Notes: generated by a model not told the origin, from the sequence alone. A DNA stretch of 64,000 bases from Natronosalvus halobius (GCF_024138145.1 NZ_CP099997.1:2666001-2730000), one strand, 5' to 3'. Numbered from the stretch's first letter, positions 46,430 through 56,149 are shown. A program made the numbers and translations.

Positions 46430-46897
46430 ATGGCTATGTCGTCCCCCGAAACCTCTCCCCCGGACGGGCCGGACGGAACGGAACACGCGGTCGAACCGGC
46501 CGAACCAGCCCCCTCGAGCGAACCGAACGCACCGGATGTCCGACCCGCCACGATGAACGGCCTCCTGGGCGGTCTCGTCGCCGTCTTCGCCTCTTTTCTC
46601 ACGTTCTCGGTCCTCCTGGGCGGCATCGTCGCCGGCTACCTCGAGGGGGCCGACCAGGAGGACGGGATCATCGCGGGCCTGTACGCGGGCTTCGTCTACG
46701 CCGCGCTGATCGTCCTGCCGCTCGTGCTCGGACTGGGGCCAGTCGTCGGCGTCGGCGAACTGATCGGTGGGCTCGAGTTCGTCGACGGGGGCCTGATCCT
46801 CTTCATGGTGTTCTACAGCACGTTCGCCGGCGGGTTCGGCGGCTGGGTCGGCGCGTACCTGAACGGCGAATTCGGTGACGTGTTCGGTCGCCTCTAG
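46430..46897 (+). CDS. DUF5518-like membrane protein
   Basis: A 155-residue protein. After a ~40-residue Pro/Glu-rich lead there are four hydrophobic segments with many glycines, including GGIVAGYLEGADQEDGIIAG, the motif typical of haloarchaeal DUF5518. Role unknown. Starts at GTG 46427, ATG 46430 or ATG 46436 are all possible; the lead is disordered so the choice has little effect. Confidence 0.65.
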   Translation: MAMSSPETSPPDGPDGTEHAVEPAEPAPSSEPNAPDVRPATMNGLLGGLVAVFASFLTFSVLLGGIVAGYLEGADQEDGIIAGLYAGFVYAALIVLPLVLGLGPVVGVGELIGGLEFVDGGLILFMVFYSTFAGGFGGWVGAYLNGEFGDVFGRL

Positions 46898-46959
46898 CGC
46901 GAAACGGTTCGCTGCCCGCTCGTCACGGACGTCACTTTTTCTCGAGATCTGTGTTTGAC

Positions 46960-47013
46960 TTCGACTCCAACTCCAACTTCGACTCCAACTCCAACTTCGA
47001 CTCCAACTCCGAC
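46960..47013 (+). repeat. Three tandem 18-bp repeats
   Basis: Units 46960-46977, 46978-46995 and 46996-47013 of ttcgactccaactccaac, the third with one change. In a forward frame they would read FDSNSN three times from a GTG at 46951, but that frame soon becomes featureless and overlaps the trpS 3' end. The repeat lies between the convergent DUF5518-like gene and trpS. Confidence 0.8.
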
Positions 47014-47135
47014 CCCGAATCACGGAACGCCATGGCATTCCGAGCAGTGACGTCCCTTCGTTCCCACATCGCTACCGCCGTGGAGGAGAAAGAGAGCTAC
47101 GTTCTCGTTCGTGGAATCCCGCTGCCACGCTGCGA

Positions 47136-48743
47136 TCAGCCACGCCGCGGCGACTCGAGTTCGATGTCCGCAGCCTCGAGCAGGTCAGCGACCTCCTCGC
47201 GTTTCTCCTGGTGATCCTGCAAAAAGTCCTTCATGAGGTGGGCGGCCTGCTCCTTGCAGTCGCCACAGAGGCGCTCGCCACCGACGCACTCGTCGTAGAC
47301 CCGTTTCGCGAACTCGTCGTCGTCGCCGGCGAGCAGGTAGGCGTAGAGTTCGTAGACGGGACACTCGTCGGCTCTCCCGCCTAACTCGCGCTGTTTCTCC
47401 GCGGTTTCCCGTCCACCCGTGGTCGCCGCCTTCACCTTGTCGTAACCGTCTTCGGGGTCGTCCAGCAGCGAGATGTGGCTGGCCGGAATCGAGGAGGACA
47501 TCTTCCCGCCGGTGAGCCCGGTCATGAACCGGTGGTAGATGGACGATGGCGGCCGGAAGCCGTAGCCGTCGTAAGCGAGTTCGATCGTGCGGGCGATTTC
47601 GGCGGCCTCGTCGTGATCCAGGCCGAAGGCGTCGACGTGTTCGTCGAAGACCCGTTTCTCGCCCTCGACCGTGTCGATCAGCGCCTCGAAGGCCTCGTCG
47701 GTCGCCCGGCGGTTCAGGAATCGCGTTCGGGGACGGAGGGGTTCCATGCCGGCATTCTCGAGTTTCGATGTGGTGCGCTCGAGGGCGTCGTCCGTGACAG
47801 TCTCGAGATCGAGTTCTGGGCCAACCTCACTGTCGGCGGACGAGAGCCACTCGGCAGCCTCCACACACCGCGGCTGGTCGGGATCGTCCGCGTATGACTC
47901 CCGGGCGTCGTAGGCCGCGCCGATGACTTCGAGTTCGTCCTCGGTCGCCTCGAAACTCGCATACGCCGTCGTCACGCCGAAGTAGCGCATCCTGGAGGCG
48001 AGGTCGCGCGCCAGCCTGACGTGGGGGTCCTGGTCGGGGCCGACGGGGATCACCGTGGGCTTTGGCCCCTCGAGCTGAGGGTAGAGGATGTCGGCCATCT
48101 GCGTGACGACCGACTGCATGTGCGAGACGTCGGTCTCACCGTCGAAGCCGTAGATGGCCCCGAGTTCGGAGAAGTTGGCCTCGATCCCCAGTTCGAACGC
48201 GAGGTCCTGGACGTCGCGTTCGGTCGATTGGCGGTAGACGGTTCCGTCCTCGAGGTCGAACCCCAGCGCCAGCAGCGAGAGGAGGTAGTCCCGGGCGTGT
48301 TCGTCGATCTCGTCCCAGGTGAGTCCGCGGGCGGCGTGGGCCTCGAGGTCGGCGATCAACGCGTAGGCGTCTCCGCCCTGCTGTTGGTGCCAGATGATCT
48401 CGTCGAAGACGAGTTTGTGTCCGATGTGGGGGTCGCCGGTCGGCATGAACCCCGAGAGGACGGCGAAGGGGTCGCCCTCGCGCATAGCCTCGAGGACCGG
48501 TCGGTAGTCGCGGTGACCGAAGATGACGCCCCGGCGCATCAGGTAGTGAGGGTGAGGCAGGTCCGCGAGGAGGTCGTCGAACTCCTCAATGCCGAACTCC
48601 TCGAACAGTTTTCGGTAGTCGGAGACGCTCGAGGATCCCCAGGGGTCGAGGGCGACCTCGTCAGCGCCAGCGGCCCCTCCGTCAGTCAGCGGTTCCTCGG
48701 TGGCCTCGGCGGCCTCGGCGGCCTCGAAATTGTCCGTGCCCAT
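47136..48743 (-). CDS. trpS: Tryptophan--tRNA ligase
   Basis: A 535-residue class I synthetase of the archaeal/eukaryal TrpRS type. The HIGH-type motif is DPHIGHKLV and the KMSKS-type motif is GGKMSSSIP. It charges tRNA-Trp. A ~35-residue acidic lead stands before the core, and a cysteine-containing C-terminal segment (GGERLCGDCKEQ) closes it, which is common in haloarchaeal TrpRS. Two ATGs (48743 and 48752) are equally possible. Confidence 0.95.
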   Translation of the reverse strand: MGTDNFEAAEAAEATEEPLTDGGAAGADEVALDPWGSSSVSDYRKLFEEFGIEEFDDLLADLPHPHYLMRRGVIFGHRDYRPVLEAMREGDPFAVLSGFMPTGDPHIGHKLVFDEIIWHQQQGGDAYALIADLEAHAARGLTWDEIDEHARDYLLSLLALGFDLEDGTVYRQSTERDVQDLAFELGIEANFSELGAIYGFDGETDVSHMQSVVTQMADILYPQLEGPKPTVIPVGPDQDPHVRLARDLASRMRYFGVTTAYASFEATEDELEVIGAAYDARESYADDPDQPRCVEAAEWLSSADSEVGPELDLETVTDDALERTTSKLENAGMEPLRPRTRFLNRRATDEAFEALIDTVEGEKRVFDEHVDAFGLDHDEAAEIARTIELAYDGYGFRPPSSIYHRFMTGLTGGKMSSSIPASHISLLDDPEDGYDKVKAATTGGRETAEKQRELGGRADECPVYELYAYLLAGDDDEFAKRVYDECVGGERLCGDCKEQAAHLMKDFLQDHQEKREEVADLLEAADIELESPRRG

Positions 48744-48829
48744 ACCGGTCATTGTCCCGGATTCGCCGCCCGGCGCGCAAAAACCTTCGCTTCCGTGGTG
48801 TCCCCATTTCGAGTGCCGTCGCTCGCCGG

Positions 48830-50401
48830 TCAATGCGGTTCGTCCAGTTCGCCCCCATCGTCCGCCGCCTGCGTCCGAAACTCCAGACGAAAGCCGCTCT
48901 CGGCGTGCTGGCTCATGCCCGCCTCGACCGTCCAGCCGTGGGCGTTCGCGATTCGCCGGACGATCGAGAGGCCGAGCCCCGTTCCGTTCTGGGTGCCCGA
49001 GTGACCGTATTCAAAGAGCACATCGAGGTCGTCCTCGCCGACGTCGACGCCGATGCCGTCGTCTTCGACGTAAAAGCCGACGCCGGGAAGCGATCCGAGC
49101 CGCACCGTCACGCCTTCGCCGCCGTGGGTGACGGCGTTGCCGAAGACGTTCTCGAACAGTTCTCGAAGCGCTCCCGGCGTCGCCTCGACCGGATCCAGGT
49201 CGGCCGTCGCCTCGAGTTCGAGGGTCGCTTGCCCGGTGTCGACGGTCCCCCAGGCGCGCCCGGCGACGACGCCGACGGACACCCACTCGAGGTCGTCCTC
49301 GTCGACGTCCGAGCGGACGAGCGTCAGGACGTCGTCGATCAGGTCGTCCATCCGCTCGAGCGATTCGCCGATCGGTTCGACGTGGTCACTCGAGCAGTCG
49401 TCGGCGAGGAGGTCGAGGTGACCCGTCGCGACGGTCAGCGGATTCCGCAAGTCGTGGGAGACGATAGCGGCGAAGGCCCCGAGTCGGTCGTTGGCGCGCT
49501 CGAGGTCGTGCTCGCGCTCGGTTCGCCGAAACGCCGCGGCGGCGTGTTCGGCCAGAAACTCGACGAACCGACAGTCGTCGACGGAGATGGCTCCCGACTC
49601 CGGCGTTACGACGCTCATCACGCCGTACGAACCGAGCGGAACGATCACGCCGGCGGTCATCGGATGGCCCGGGTCGCCGAGAATGTCGCTCTCGTCGATC
49701 AACCGAAAGCTGGCGTTCTCGACGTCGGCAAGCGGGTCGTCTTCGGTTTCGGCGAACGCGGTCGTTCGACCCTCCCGAAAGGCCACGCCGGCGAGCGAAT
49801 TCTCGAACGGGAGTGTTTCCGGAACCGCACCGTGGCCCTTCCGTTCGTCCGTCGTGGCCACGAGGTCGAACCGGCCCGTCCCATCGTCAGCAGCGAAGAC
49901 GGCGGTCAGCGGCTGTTCGAGGACCGTACTCGCCGTCTCGACGGTCGTTTCGGCAATCTCGTCGGCCGTCGACGCTCGAAAGAGTCTCGGCGTCGCCGAC
50001 TGCAGGGCGCGCAAAATCCGCATCCGGCGGTGTCGGTCGACCCGTTCACCAACGCAGTCCACCAGCGTCTCGGCCGCGTCCACCGCAACGGCGGCGGGCC
50101 GGTAGGACCCGTCCTCGAGCCACGTATCCGCGTCGCTGGCGTCGACGCAGCGAACGATCGAACACCGCGTCGCTTGCGCTCGAACTCGCTCGAGGAGGTC
50201 ACGCCGACGACGCTCGTTCCCCACGTCAGCCTCGACGACGACGCAACCGATGGTTCCTGACTCGAGGGTCTCGATAGCGGACGAGAGCCGACGCTCGTGA
50301 GCGACCGGCGTGGATAGTCGAGACTCGAGCATCGTCGCGACCGCATCGAGATCGTCTCCGACGACGAGAACGCTCGGTGGACGTCCCCGATCCACTGTCA
50401 T
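48830..50401 (-). CDS. Sensor histidine kinase with degenerate receiver and GAF domains
   Basis: A 523-residue soluble kinase. The first ~120 residues resemble a receiver fold (SVLVVGDDLDAV start), but the usual phospho-acceptor strand reads VVVEAD, so it is probably not phosphorylated. A GAF domain follows (about 140-300), then HisKA with VSHDLRNPLTV and a HATPase with FENVFGNAVTHGG, VEDDGIGV and NGTGLGLSIV. The layout is frequent in haloarchaeal phototaxis- or redox-type kinases. It is upstream of trpS on the same strand, 86 bp away. Confidence 0.88.
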   Translation of the reverse strand: MTVDRGRPPSVLVVGDDLDAVATMLESRLSTPVAHERRLSSAIETLESGTIGCVVVEADVGNERRRRDLLERVRAQATRCSIVRCVDASDADTWLEDGSYRPAAVAVDAAETLVDCVGERVDRHRRMRILRALQSATPRLFRASTADEIAETTVETASTVLEQPLTAVFAADDGTGRFDLVATTDERKGHGAVPETLPFENSLAGVAFREGRTTAFAETEDDPLADVENASFRLIDESDILGDPGHPMTAGVIVPLGSYGVMSVVTPESGAISVDDCRFVEFLAEHAAAAFRRTEREHDLERANDRLGAFAAIVSHDLRNPLTVATGHLDLLADDCSSDHVEPIGESLERMDDLIDDVLTLVRSDVDEDDLEWVSVGVVAGRAWGTVDTGQATLELEATADLDPVEATPGALRELFENVFGNAVTHGGEGVTVRLGSLPGVGFYVEDDGIGVDVGEDDLDVLFEYGHSGTQNGTGLGLSIVRRIANAHGWTVEAGMSQHAESGFRLEFRTQAADDGGELDEPH

Positions 50402-50489
50402 ACGCTCATGTGGCATCGAGGCGGCAAATACGTTGGCGTGGAATCGACCGCTGAAACGGGCCTCGAAACCGAATTCGAACCCGGCTCGG

Positions 50490-51569
50490 TCAGGGGGTTA
50501 GCCGCTCGAGCGATCGCCACTCGATGTCGGCCTCGACGTCAGCGTCGGCGTCGCCTCCTGGACCGGCTTCGCCGACCAGCGCGAACACCATCGTCTTCCG
50601 GACGCCGTGGGCCAGCCGTACGTCGAGCGAGAGGTCTCGCGGCTCGAAGACGTGCTCTGCCGGCAGCACCCGGACCAGGAGTTCCGAGTGGCCGAGGTCG
50701 TCGACCGACTCGACGTTCGCGTAGGTCCGGAAGTCCGCGCCGAACTTGTAGCCCGTCTTGGGAACGACGCCGGCCTCGCGGAGCGTGGTGTAGACGGCCA
50801 GTCGCCGGTCGAATCGCTCGCCTTCGACCTCGCGACCGCGCTCGATTACCGCCGCCGGGTCGAGGTCGATCGCGCCCGCCGCCGCGAGGTGGGCGGCCTC
50901 GAGCAACGAACACTGCAGGGTCGGTCGGTCGTACTCCCGGCCCTCGAGGGGCTGGCCGTAGAACGTCCGCTCGTACAGATCGTGTGGAGGATCCCAGATG
51001 ACGACGCGGTCGGCGAGCAGGTTAGCTTCCACATCCTGGGGTAGGGCCGTCTCGCTCGTTCCCGAAATCTCGGGCCGGCCGACGTCGAAGTAGGTAATCT
51101 CGCTCTCCTCGTCGACGACGGCGAGGGCGCCGCTCTCGAGGTCGCTCGCGGCTACGTCGGTTCGTTCGCCGACCACGCTCAGCGCGTACTCGATTTTCCC
51201 GTCTCTCGGCCCTTTCCCTCGGGGGAAGACGGCGAACTCGGCGCGGGGCGGGTCCGTCACCCACGGTTCGCGAGCGGGGGCAAGGTAGAACCCACGCGAG
51301 CGAAGGTCGGCGTAGACGAGGAATCGAACGCCGAAGTCGGGTTCTGGTCCCGGTTCACGGGCGAGGAACGAGCGGAACGACAGTCGCTCCTCGCCGTCGT
51401 TGACGGCCGCCAGGTCGCCCCGGTACAGCAGGTGGGCGGCCTCGACCGGCGCGAGGGCGATCTCGTTGCCCTCGAGCGGGTAGCCGTAGCCGCGCGAGTC
51501 GTGAAACCGCTGGCGGGCGTCGTTTCCGACGCGGACGACGTCGCCGTCGAATCGTCCCTCGAGTTCCAT
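50490..51569 (-). CDS. endA: tRNA-intron endonuclease (two-domain form)
   Basis: A 359-residue splicing endonuclease made of two fused, similar halves, as in haloarchaea where the enzyme is a homodimer of double units. The catalytic triad lies in the second half: Tyr in PKTGYKFGADFR, His in LGHSELLVRV and Lys in GVRKTMVFAL. The first half keeps the fold but not these residues. It cuts the bulge-helix-bulge in pre-tRNA and pre-rRNA. ATG 51569 starts the conserved MELEGRFDGD. Confidence 0.95.
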   Translation of the reverse strand: MELEGRFDGDVVRVGNDARQRFHDSRGYGYPLEGNEIALAPVEAAHLLYRGDLAAVNDGEERLSFRSFLAREPGPEPDFGVRFLVYADLRSRGFYLAPAREPWVTDPPRAEFAVFPRGKGPRDGKIEYALSVVGERTDVAASDLESGALAVVDEESEITYFDVGRPEISGTSETALPQDVEANLLADRVVIWDPPHDLYERTFYGQPLEGREYDRPTLQCSLLEAAHLAAAGAIDLDPAAVIERGREVEGERFDRRLAVYTTLREAGVVPKTGYKFGADFRTYANVESVDDLGHSELLVRVLPAEHVFEPRDLSLDVRLAHGVRKTMVFALVGEAGPGGDADADVEADIEWRSLERLTP

Positions 51570-51664
51570 ACCCGGTGGTGTCGGGCGGGCCACAAAGCCC
51601 CTGCGGATCCCGTCGTCGGTGCTTGTGGGTCACGTCGCCGGGCAGGCGTCTGTGCGGCGAGTCG

Positions 51665-52456
51665 TCAGTGCTCGGCCGTCACCGATCCCTCTTCGGCTGT
51701 CGCCTCGGACTCGAGCGTCCCCGCCCGAGCGCGGTCGCAGGTCGCGTCCAGGCAGCGAGTCCCGGTCGTGGTGTCGAACGTGGGGAGGCCACAGGCACAC
51801 TCGCCGTCGACGACGCCCGTCGGGACGACGAACCCGGTGTCGCAGTCGGGGTAGTGCTCACAGCCAGCGATCAGACCGCCCCGCCGGAGGATCAGCAGGT
51901 CTCCCTCGCAGTTCGGACAGTCCCACTCGCGGTCGAACGCCTCGCGGACGGCGTCGTCGAGCGACTCACAGCCGCGGTCGAGGCAGACGTGGAACGCGAG
52001 GCCGCGCTCGACGCGCATGCGAGGGAGGCCACAGTCACAGCGGTCGTCGCGGAGGGTCGCATCCCGCGGTATGGCGTAGCGGTCGCCACAGCCGACGCAG
52101 TGGATGCCGTTCGACCGGACGAGGACGCCGGTGCAGTCGTCGCCTGGACACTCGCCCACGGGGGTGCCGGCGCTCGAGGCCGGATAGGTGGCGAAGCCGT
52201 CCTGGACGTGGGCGGCGACCCGAAGCGTCTGGGTGTCCTTCTTCGCGACGAGGGTGAACCCGTCCTCGCGGTCGCTCGAGACGCTGTCGGCGCGGGTGAG
52301 CCAGGCGACGGGCTGGTAGCCGTCGACGTCGTGGACGAGGACGGTGTTGTCGGGCTTGACGATGGTCGTGACGCGGCCGCGGTACTCCTCGCGGTCGGTT
52401 CCGTCGGCGATGACGGTGCAGTCACCGGCGAGTACGCGAATGCTGTCGTCGGGCAT
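51665..52456 (-). CDS. NucS N-terminal-like/topoisomerase zinc-ribbon protein
   Basis: A 263-residue protein. The first ~70 residues (RVLAGDCTVIADG, KPDNTVLVHDVDGYQPVAW) resemble the N-terminal beta domain of the mismatch endonuclease NucS (DUF91). It then has at least four C4-type zinc ribbons, including a CPNCEGDLLILRRGGLIAGC unit like the C-terminal fingers of type IA topoisomerases. The nuclease domain of NucS is absent. It likely binds DNA; an enzymatic function is not evident. ATG 52456 is chosen from the conserved start. Confidence 0.75.
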   Translation of the reverse strand: MPDDSIRVLAGDCTVIADGTDREEYRGRVTTIVKPDNTVLVHDVDGYQPVAWLTRADSVSSDREDGFTLVAKKDTQTLRVAAHVQDGFATYPASSAGTPVGECPGDDCTGVLVRSNGIHCVGCGDRYAIPRDATLRDDRCDCGLPRMRVERGLAFHVCLDRGCESLDDAVREAFDREWDCPNCEGDLLILRRGGLIAGCEHYPDCDTGFVVPTGVVDGECACGLPTFDTTTGTRCLDATCDRARAGTLESEATAEEGSVTAEH

Positions 52457-52671
52457 GGGTGGTCTGGCCGCGTGATGGTATATAAACTCTCGAGGCGGTG
52501 CGTTCCGGTTCTGGCGTCTCTCCTCGACGCTTGGGGAACGGCCCGCTTCGATTCGCGTCCCGTATTCGTGGTCGTGTCCGCGTCCGTGTTTGCGTTCATG
52601 TTCACGCTCCATGTTCGCGTTCGATGTGAGCGAAACGAGACTTTTTGACCCCGGTCGTGATACCGGTGGGT
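52457..52671. other. Intergenic region with low-complexity hexamer-like repeats
   Basis: 215 bp. A stretch of cgtgtt/cgttcatgttcgcgt-like words at about 52555-52625 forms degenerate 6- to 12-bp repeats. They lie between the divergent zinc-ribbon protein gene and the PH-domain gene. A T-run (gagactttttgacc) at 52637-52650 is close to the latter. No gene was seen. Confidence 0.4.
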
Positions 52672-53184
52672 ATGGGGGAGACGTACGATGCGGACTGGCT
52701 CCACCTCGCCGACGGGGAGGCCGTCGTCTGGGAGAGCCGGCCGCATCCGATCGACATGGGATGGAAACTGCCGATGGGCCTCGGATTGATGCTCATCGGG
52801 ATCGTCGTCCTCGGCCTGTCGGCCGGGACCGAGTACGGCCTCGCGAGGGCGATCGGTCTGGCCGTCGGAGCCGTCGGCCTCGTCGTCGTCACCGCGACCT
52901 ACCTTCGCTGGACGAGCACGCGCTACGTCCTCACCACGAGCCAACTGTACCGAAAACGTGGCATCCTCTCTCGGGACGTCACCCAGTTTCGGCTCGATCG
53001 CGTCCAGAACACGACCCTCGAGCAGGGCGTCCTGGAGCGATTTCTCGGCTACGGGCAGTTGACGGTCTACACGGCGGGGTCGGCCGACCCCGAACTCACG
53101 TTCACGCACGTGCCGAACCCCGAGCGGGCGGCCGGCCGATTGAGCGCCGAACTCGAGGGCGATACGGGTATCCAGCCGACGTGA
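52672..53184 (+). CDS. PH (bPH2/DUF304) domain membrane protein
   Basis: A 170-residue protein. Two membrane segments (about 38-55 and 62-80) come before a bacterial PH-like domain with WTSTRYVLTTSQLYRKRGIL and the DVTQFRLDRVQNTTLEQ turn, the typical bPH2 signature. Role unknown; such proteins may have scaffolding functions in the membrane. ATG 52672 is preferred over an upstream TTG at 52645. Confidence 0.85.
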   Translation: MGETYDADWLHLADGEAVVWESRPHPIDMGWKLPMGLGLMLIGIVVLGLSAGTEYGLARAIGLAVGAVGLVVVTATYLRWTSTRYVLTTSQLYRKRGILSRDVTQFRLDRVQNTTLEQGVLERFLGYGQLTVYTAGSADPELTFTHVPNPERAAGRLSAELEGDTGIQPT

Positions 53185-53269
53185 GCGACGCGGTGAGGGA
53201 GGCGATCGCACACCCCCTCGCTGGCCGGGACAGAAACGCCTTTCACCGGGCACACCCCGTGTCCGAGTG

Positions 53270-55669
53270 ATGGAGGTCGCCGAGGTTCTGCCCGACTTTG
53301 CCGACGCGTTCGCCTTCGAGGCGTTCAACGAGATGCAACGCGAGGCCCTCCCCGCGTTACTCGAGCGCGAGGAGAACGTGGTCGCGAGCGCGCCGACGGC
53401 GTCGGGGAAGACGGCCCTGGCCGAACTCGCGATCTGTAACGCGCTGGCCGAGGGAGGAACCGCCCTCTTTATCGCCCCGCTACGGGCGCTGACCAACGAG
53501 AAGGAGGCCGACTGGGACCGCTTCGAGTCCATGGACTACTCGGTGTACGTCGTCACCGGCGAACGCGACCTGAATCCGCGCCGGGCGAAGCACGCGGACA
53601 TTCTCGTGATGACGCCCGAGAAGCTCGACTCCGCAACTCGAAAGCACGACTCTCCACGATACGACTTCGTGACGGACGTCGATGTCTGCGTGATCGACGA
53701 GGTCCACCTGCTCGACGCCGACCGGCGCGGATCGGTCCTCGAGGTGACCGTTTCGCGACTGCGTCGGCTCTGTGACCCCCGCGTCGTCGCCCTCTCGGCG
53801 ACGATGCCGAACGTCGACGACGTGGCGGCCTGGCTCGACGCCCCACCGGCGTGTACGTTCGAGTTCGGTGACGAGTACCGCCCGGTCGACCTCAACGCGG
53901 GCGTCAAGACCTACACCCACGGCGAGAACTCCTTCGCCGACAAGTACCGTCGCCTCTACCGGGCGCTCGACCTCGCCGAACCTCACTTCCGGGAGGACGG
54001 TCAGGCGCTCGTATTCGTCGCCTCCCGCCAGGACACCGTCCAGGCGGCGAAGAAGGCCAGAGACGAGATCGGCGAGCGCGACGTGCCGATGGGGGCACGC
54101 GGCGACTACGACTTTCATACCGAGACCAAGCGCCTCGAGAACGACACCTTGCGAAACTCGGCGCTCGACGGCGTGGGCTTTCACCACGCAGGCCTCTCGA
54201 AGAACGACAAGGACCTGATCGAGGAGTGGTTCAAGGAGGGCAAGATCGAACTGCTGTTCTCGACGTCGACGCTCGCCTGGGGGGTCAACCTCCCAGCCCG
54301 CTGCGTCGTCATCCGCGATACGAAGTACCACGACCCGCTCGAGGGCGAGGTGGACATGAGCCCGCTCGACATCCTCCAGATGCTCGGGCGCGCGGGCCGA
54401 CCCGGCTACGACGACGTCGGCTACGGCTGGGTCGTCTGCGACGGCGCCGAGGCGGACGACTACCGCCGACTCCTTCGAGAGGGGAAAGAGATCGAGTCCA
54501 GGCTGGCCGACAGCCTCCAGACCCACCTCAACGCCGAGATCGCGATGGGAACCATCACCGGCCTCGAGGACGTGATGGACTGGCTCGAGACCACTTTCTA
54601 CTACGTTCGTGGCCAGTCGCGCCCGGAGTCCTACGACTTCCAGAACCTCCGACGGCGCGTTCGAGACTGCCTCGAGGAGCTGGTCGAGCAGGGCTTCGTC
54701 GAGACCGGGGAAGACCTGTCGGTCGAGGCGACCCCTCGCGGGGTGCTCGCCTCAACGTACTATCTGCGCCTGGAGACGGCCGTCGGCTTTGCGGAGCTGT
54801 GTGACGGGGCCGTGGGCACCGAGGGAGATGACGACTCCACCACCGCATCGGCGCCGGGAACGACACTCGAGGCCGACGACGTCCTCGAAGCCGTCGCCAC
54901 GGCTGGCGAGTTCGACTCCGTCTCCGCCCGCCAGTCCGAGCGCGATGCGATCAACGCGGCACTCCTCGGCCAGGACACCGGCGACCTCGACGCCGGCCAG
55001 CGGAAGGTACTCGCCATCCTGCGAAGCGCTGCCAACGACGACAACACCCCACCGGACCTCCGGAGCGACGCCTGGGTGATTCGACAGAACGCGCTCCGCC
55101 TGCTCGCCGCCCTGCGCGCGTTCCTCGATCGGTTCGCGACGCCCCACGACGCCAACCTCGCTCGCCGACTCGAGGCGCGGATCGAGAACGGCGTCGCCGA
55201 CAACGCAGCCGGCCTGACGGCCATCGACGGCGTCGCCTCCGGTCGGGCGAGCAAGCTCTCGAAGGAGGGACTCTCGACGCCCGGCGACGTCGTCGCAGCC
55301 GGCGTCTCGGGGCTCCGCGACGCGGGGCTGGGCGAGAGCATCGCCGAGCGCATCTACGAGGGCGCACAGACGCTCCCCGCGGTCGAACTCGAGTGGGGAG
55401 ACTTTCCCGAGACCATCGGCGCAGGTGAGAACACCGTCCAGGAGGTCCGCATCCGAAACGTGGGCGAACCGGCCAGGGCGGGAATTCGCGTGACGGTCAA
55501 CGACGTCGAGATGACCAGCACCAGCACGTACCTCCGCGACTCGGAAACGGTCCCGGTCGGCGTCTTCGGTGCGAACGCGGACGAACTCGAGTACACCGTC
55601 AGCGTCGCGTTCCCCGAAGAGCCGCTGCGGCCGCTCGAGGAGCGGCGGACAGTCGAGGTTCGTCGGTAG
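53270..55669 (+). CDS. Ski2-like superfamily 2 DNA/RNA helicase
   Basis: A 799-residue helicase. Motif I is APTASGKTALAE, motif II DEVH, motif III SATMPN, motif IV-V LFSTSTLAWGVNLPA and motif VI QMLGRAGRPGYD. A winged helix, a Sec63/ratchet-like region with helix-hairpin-helix (AIDGVASGRASKL) and a C-terminal beta domain follow. It is in the Hel308/Ski2 group, so fork repair or RNA turnover are possible. The ATG at 53270 lies three bases after an in-frame GTG. Confidence 0.92.
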   Translation: MEVAEVLPDFADAFAFEAFNEMQREALPALLEREENVVASAPTASGKTALAELAICNALAEGGTALFIAPLRALTNEKEADWDRFESMDYSVYVVTGERDLNPRRAKHADILVMTPEKLDSATRKHDSPRYDFVTDVDVCVIDEVHLLDADRRGSVLEVTVSRLRRLCDPRVVALSATMPNVDDVAAWLDAPPACTFEFGDEYRPVDLNAGVKTYTHGENSFADKYRRLYRALDLAEPHFREDGQALVFVASRQDTVQAAKKARDEIGERDVPMGARGDYDFHTETKRLENDTLRNSALDGVGFHHAGLSKNDKDLIEEWFKEGKIELLFSTSTLAWGVNLPARCVVIRDTKYHDPLEGEVDMSPLDILQMLGRAGRPGYDDVGYGWVVCDGAEADDYRRLLREGKEIESRLADSLQTHLNAEIAMGTITGLEDVMDWLETTFYYVRGQSRPESYDFQNLRRRVRDCLEELVEQGFVETGEDLSVEATPRGVLASTYYLRLETAVGFAELCDGAVGTEGDDDSTTASAPGTTLEADDVLEAVATAGEFDSVSARQSERDAINAALLGQDTGDLDAGQRKVLAILRSAANDDNTPPDLRSDAWVIRQNALRLLAALRAFLDRFATPHDANLARRLEARIENGVADNAAGLTAIDGVASGRASKLSKEGLSTPGDVVAAGVSGLRDAGLGESIAERIYEGAQTLPAVELEWGDFPETIGAGENTVQEVRIRNVGEPARAGIRVTVNDVEMTSTSTYLRDSETVPVGVFGANADELEYTVSVAFPEEPLRPLEERRTVEVRR

Positions 55670-55900
55670 CGTCGGTCTGAGACGGCCCGTGAGCAGTTTT
55701 CGAGCGGGGTTCGGGGCGTCTCGGTCAGTTCGACGGTGGATAGCGAATCGTCCATCCGTGAGTGGAACGATGACCGCAATCTGAGCGAGTACGTCGTCTC
55801 CGCGACCATCGAGGCGCGAAAGCCGGTCCGGTGAGTCTTCAGATACCAAACCGACGCGCCGAACCGACGCGGCGAAAATCGAAAGCGGGGCGGCGATACC
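55670..55900. other. Intergenic region between the helicase and an RHH gene
   Basis: 231 bp between convergent genes. Forward and reverse frames here are short and Arg/Ser rich. A short palindromic stretch gaccgacgcg/cgcgccgaacc near 55850 was seen but is weak. No feature can be supported. Confidence 0.35.
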
Positions 55901-56077
55901 CTACGACTCCTCTTCGAGCCGATCGTGTCGCTCGTCGATCTCGTCCAGGATGTCGAGCGTCTTGCGGATCGAGGCGCGAATCGCGTCACTGCGGTTGACG
56001 AACTTCCCGTCGTCGCCGACGTGTTCGTCGAGGTCCTCGAGGAGTTCCTGGGGGATTTCGACGCTGATCTTTGGCAT
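55901..56077 (-). CDS. Ribbon-helix-helix (CopG-type) regulator
   Basis: A 58-residue protein: MPKISVEIPQELLEDLDEHV forms the DNA-binding strand and first helix, the next turn has FVNRSDAIRASIRKTL, and an acidic helix closes it. It should bind DNA as a dimer. It lies upstream of tatC2's 3' end, on the same strand, and its target is unknown. ATG 56077 is preferred; a GTG two codons upstream is in frame. Confidence 0.85.
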   Translation of the reverse strand: MPKISVEIPQELLEDLDEHVGDDGKFVNRSDAIRASIRKTLDILDEIDERHDRLEEES

Positions 56078-56149
56078 GTTCACCCATTTGGAGGCGGAGT
56101 TCTTAAGCGGTTTGACGGGTGCTTCGGCCAGGGGACAAACTGAGATGTG

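Noticed and set aside
46951-47214. Frame with FDSNSN repeats as a gene
   Set aside because: Only the repeat is regular; the rest is featureless and overlaps the 3' end of trpS. Kept as a repeat only.
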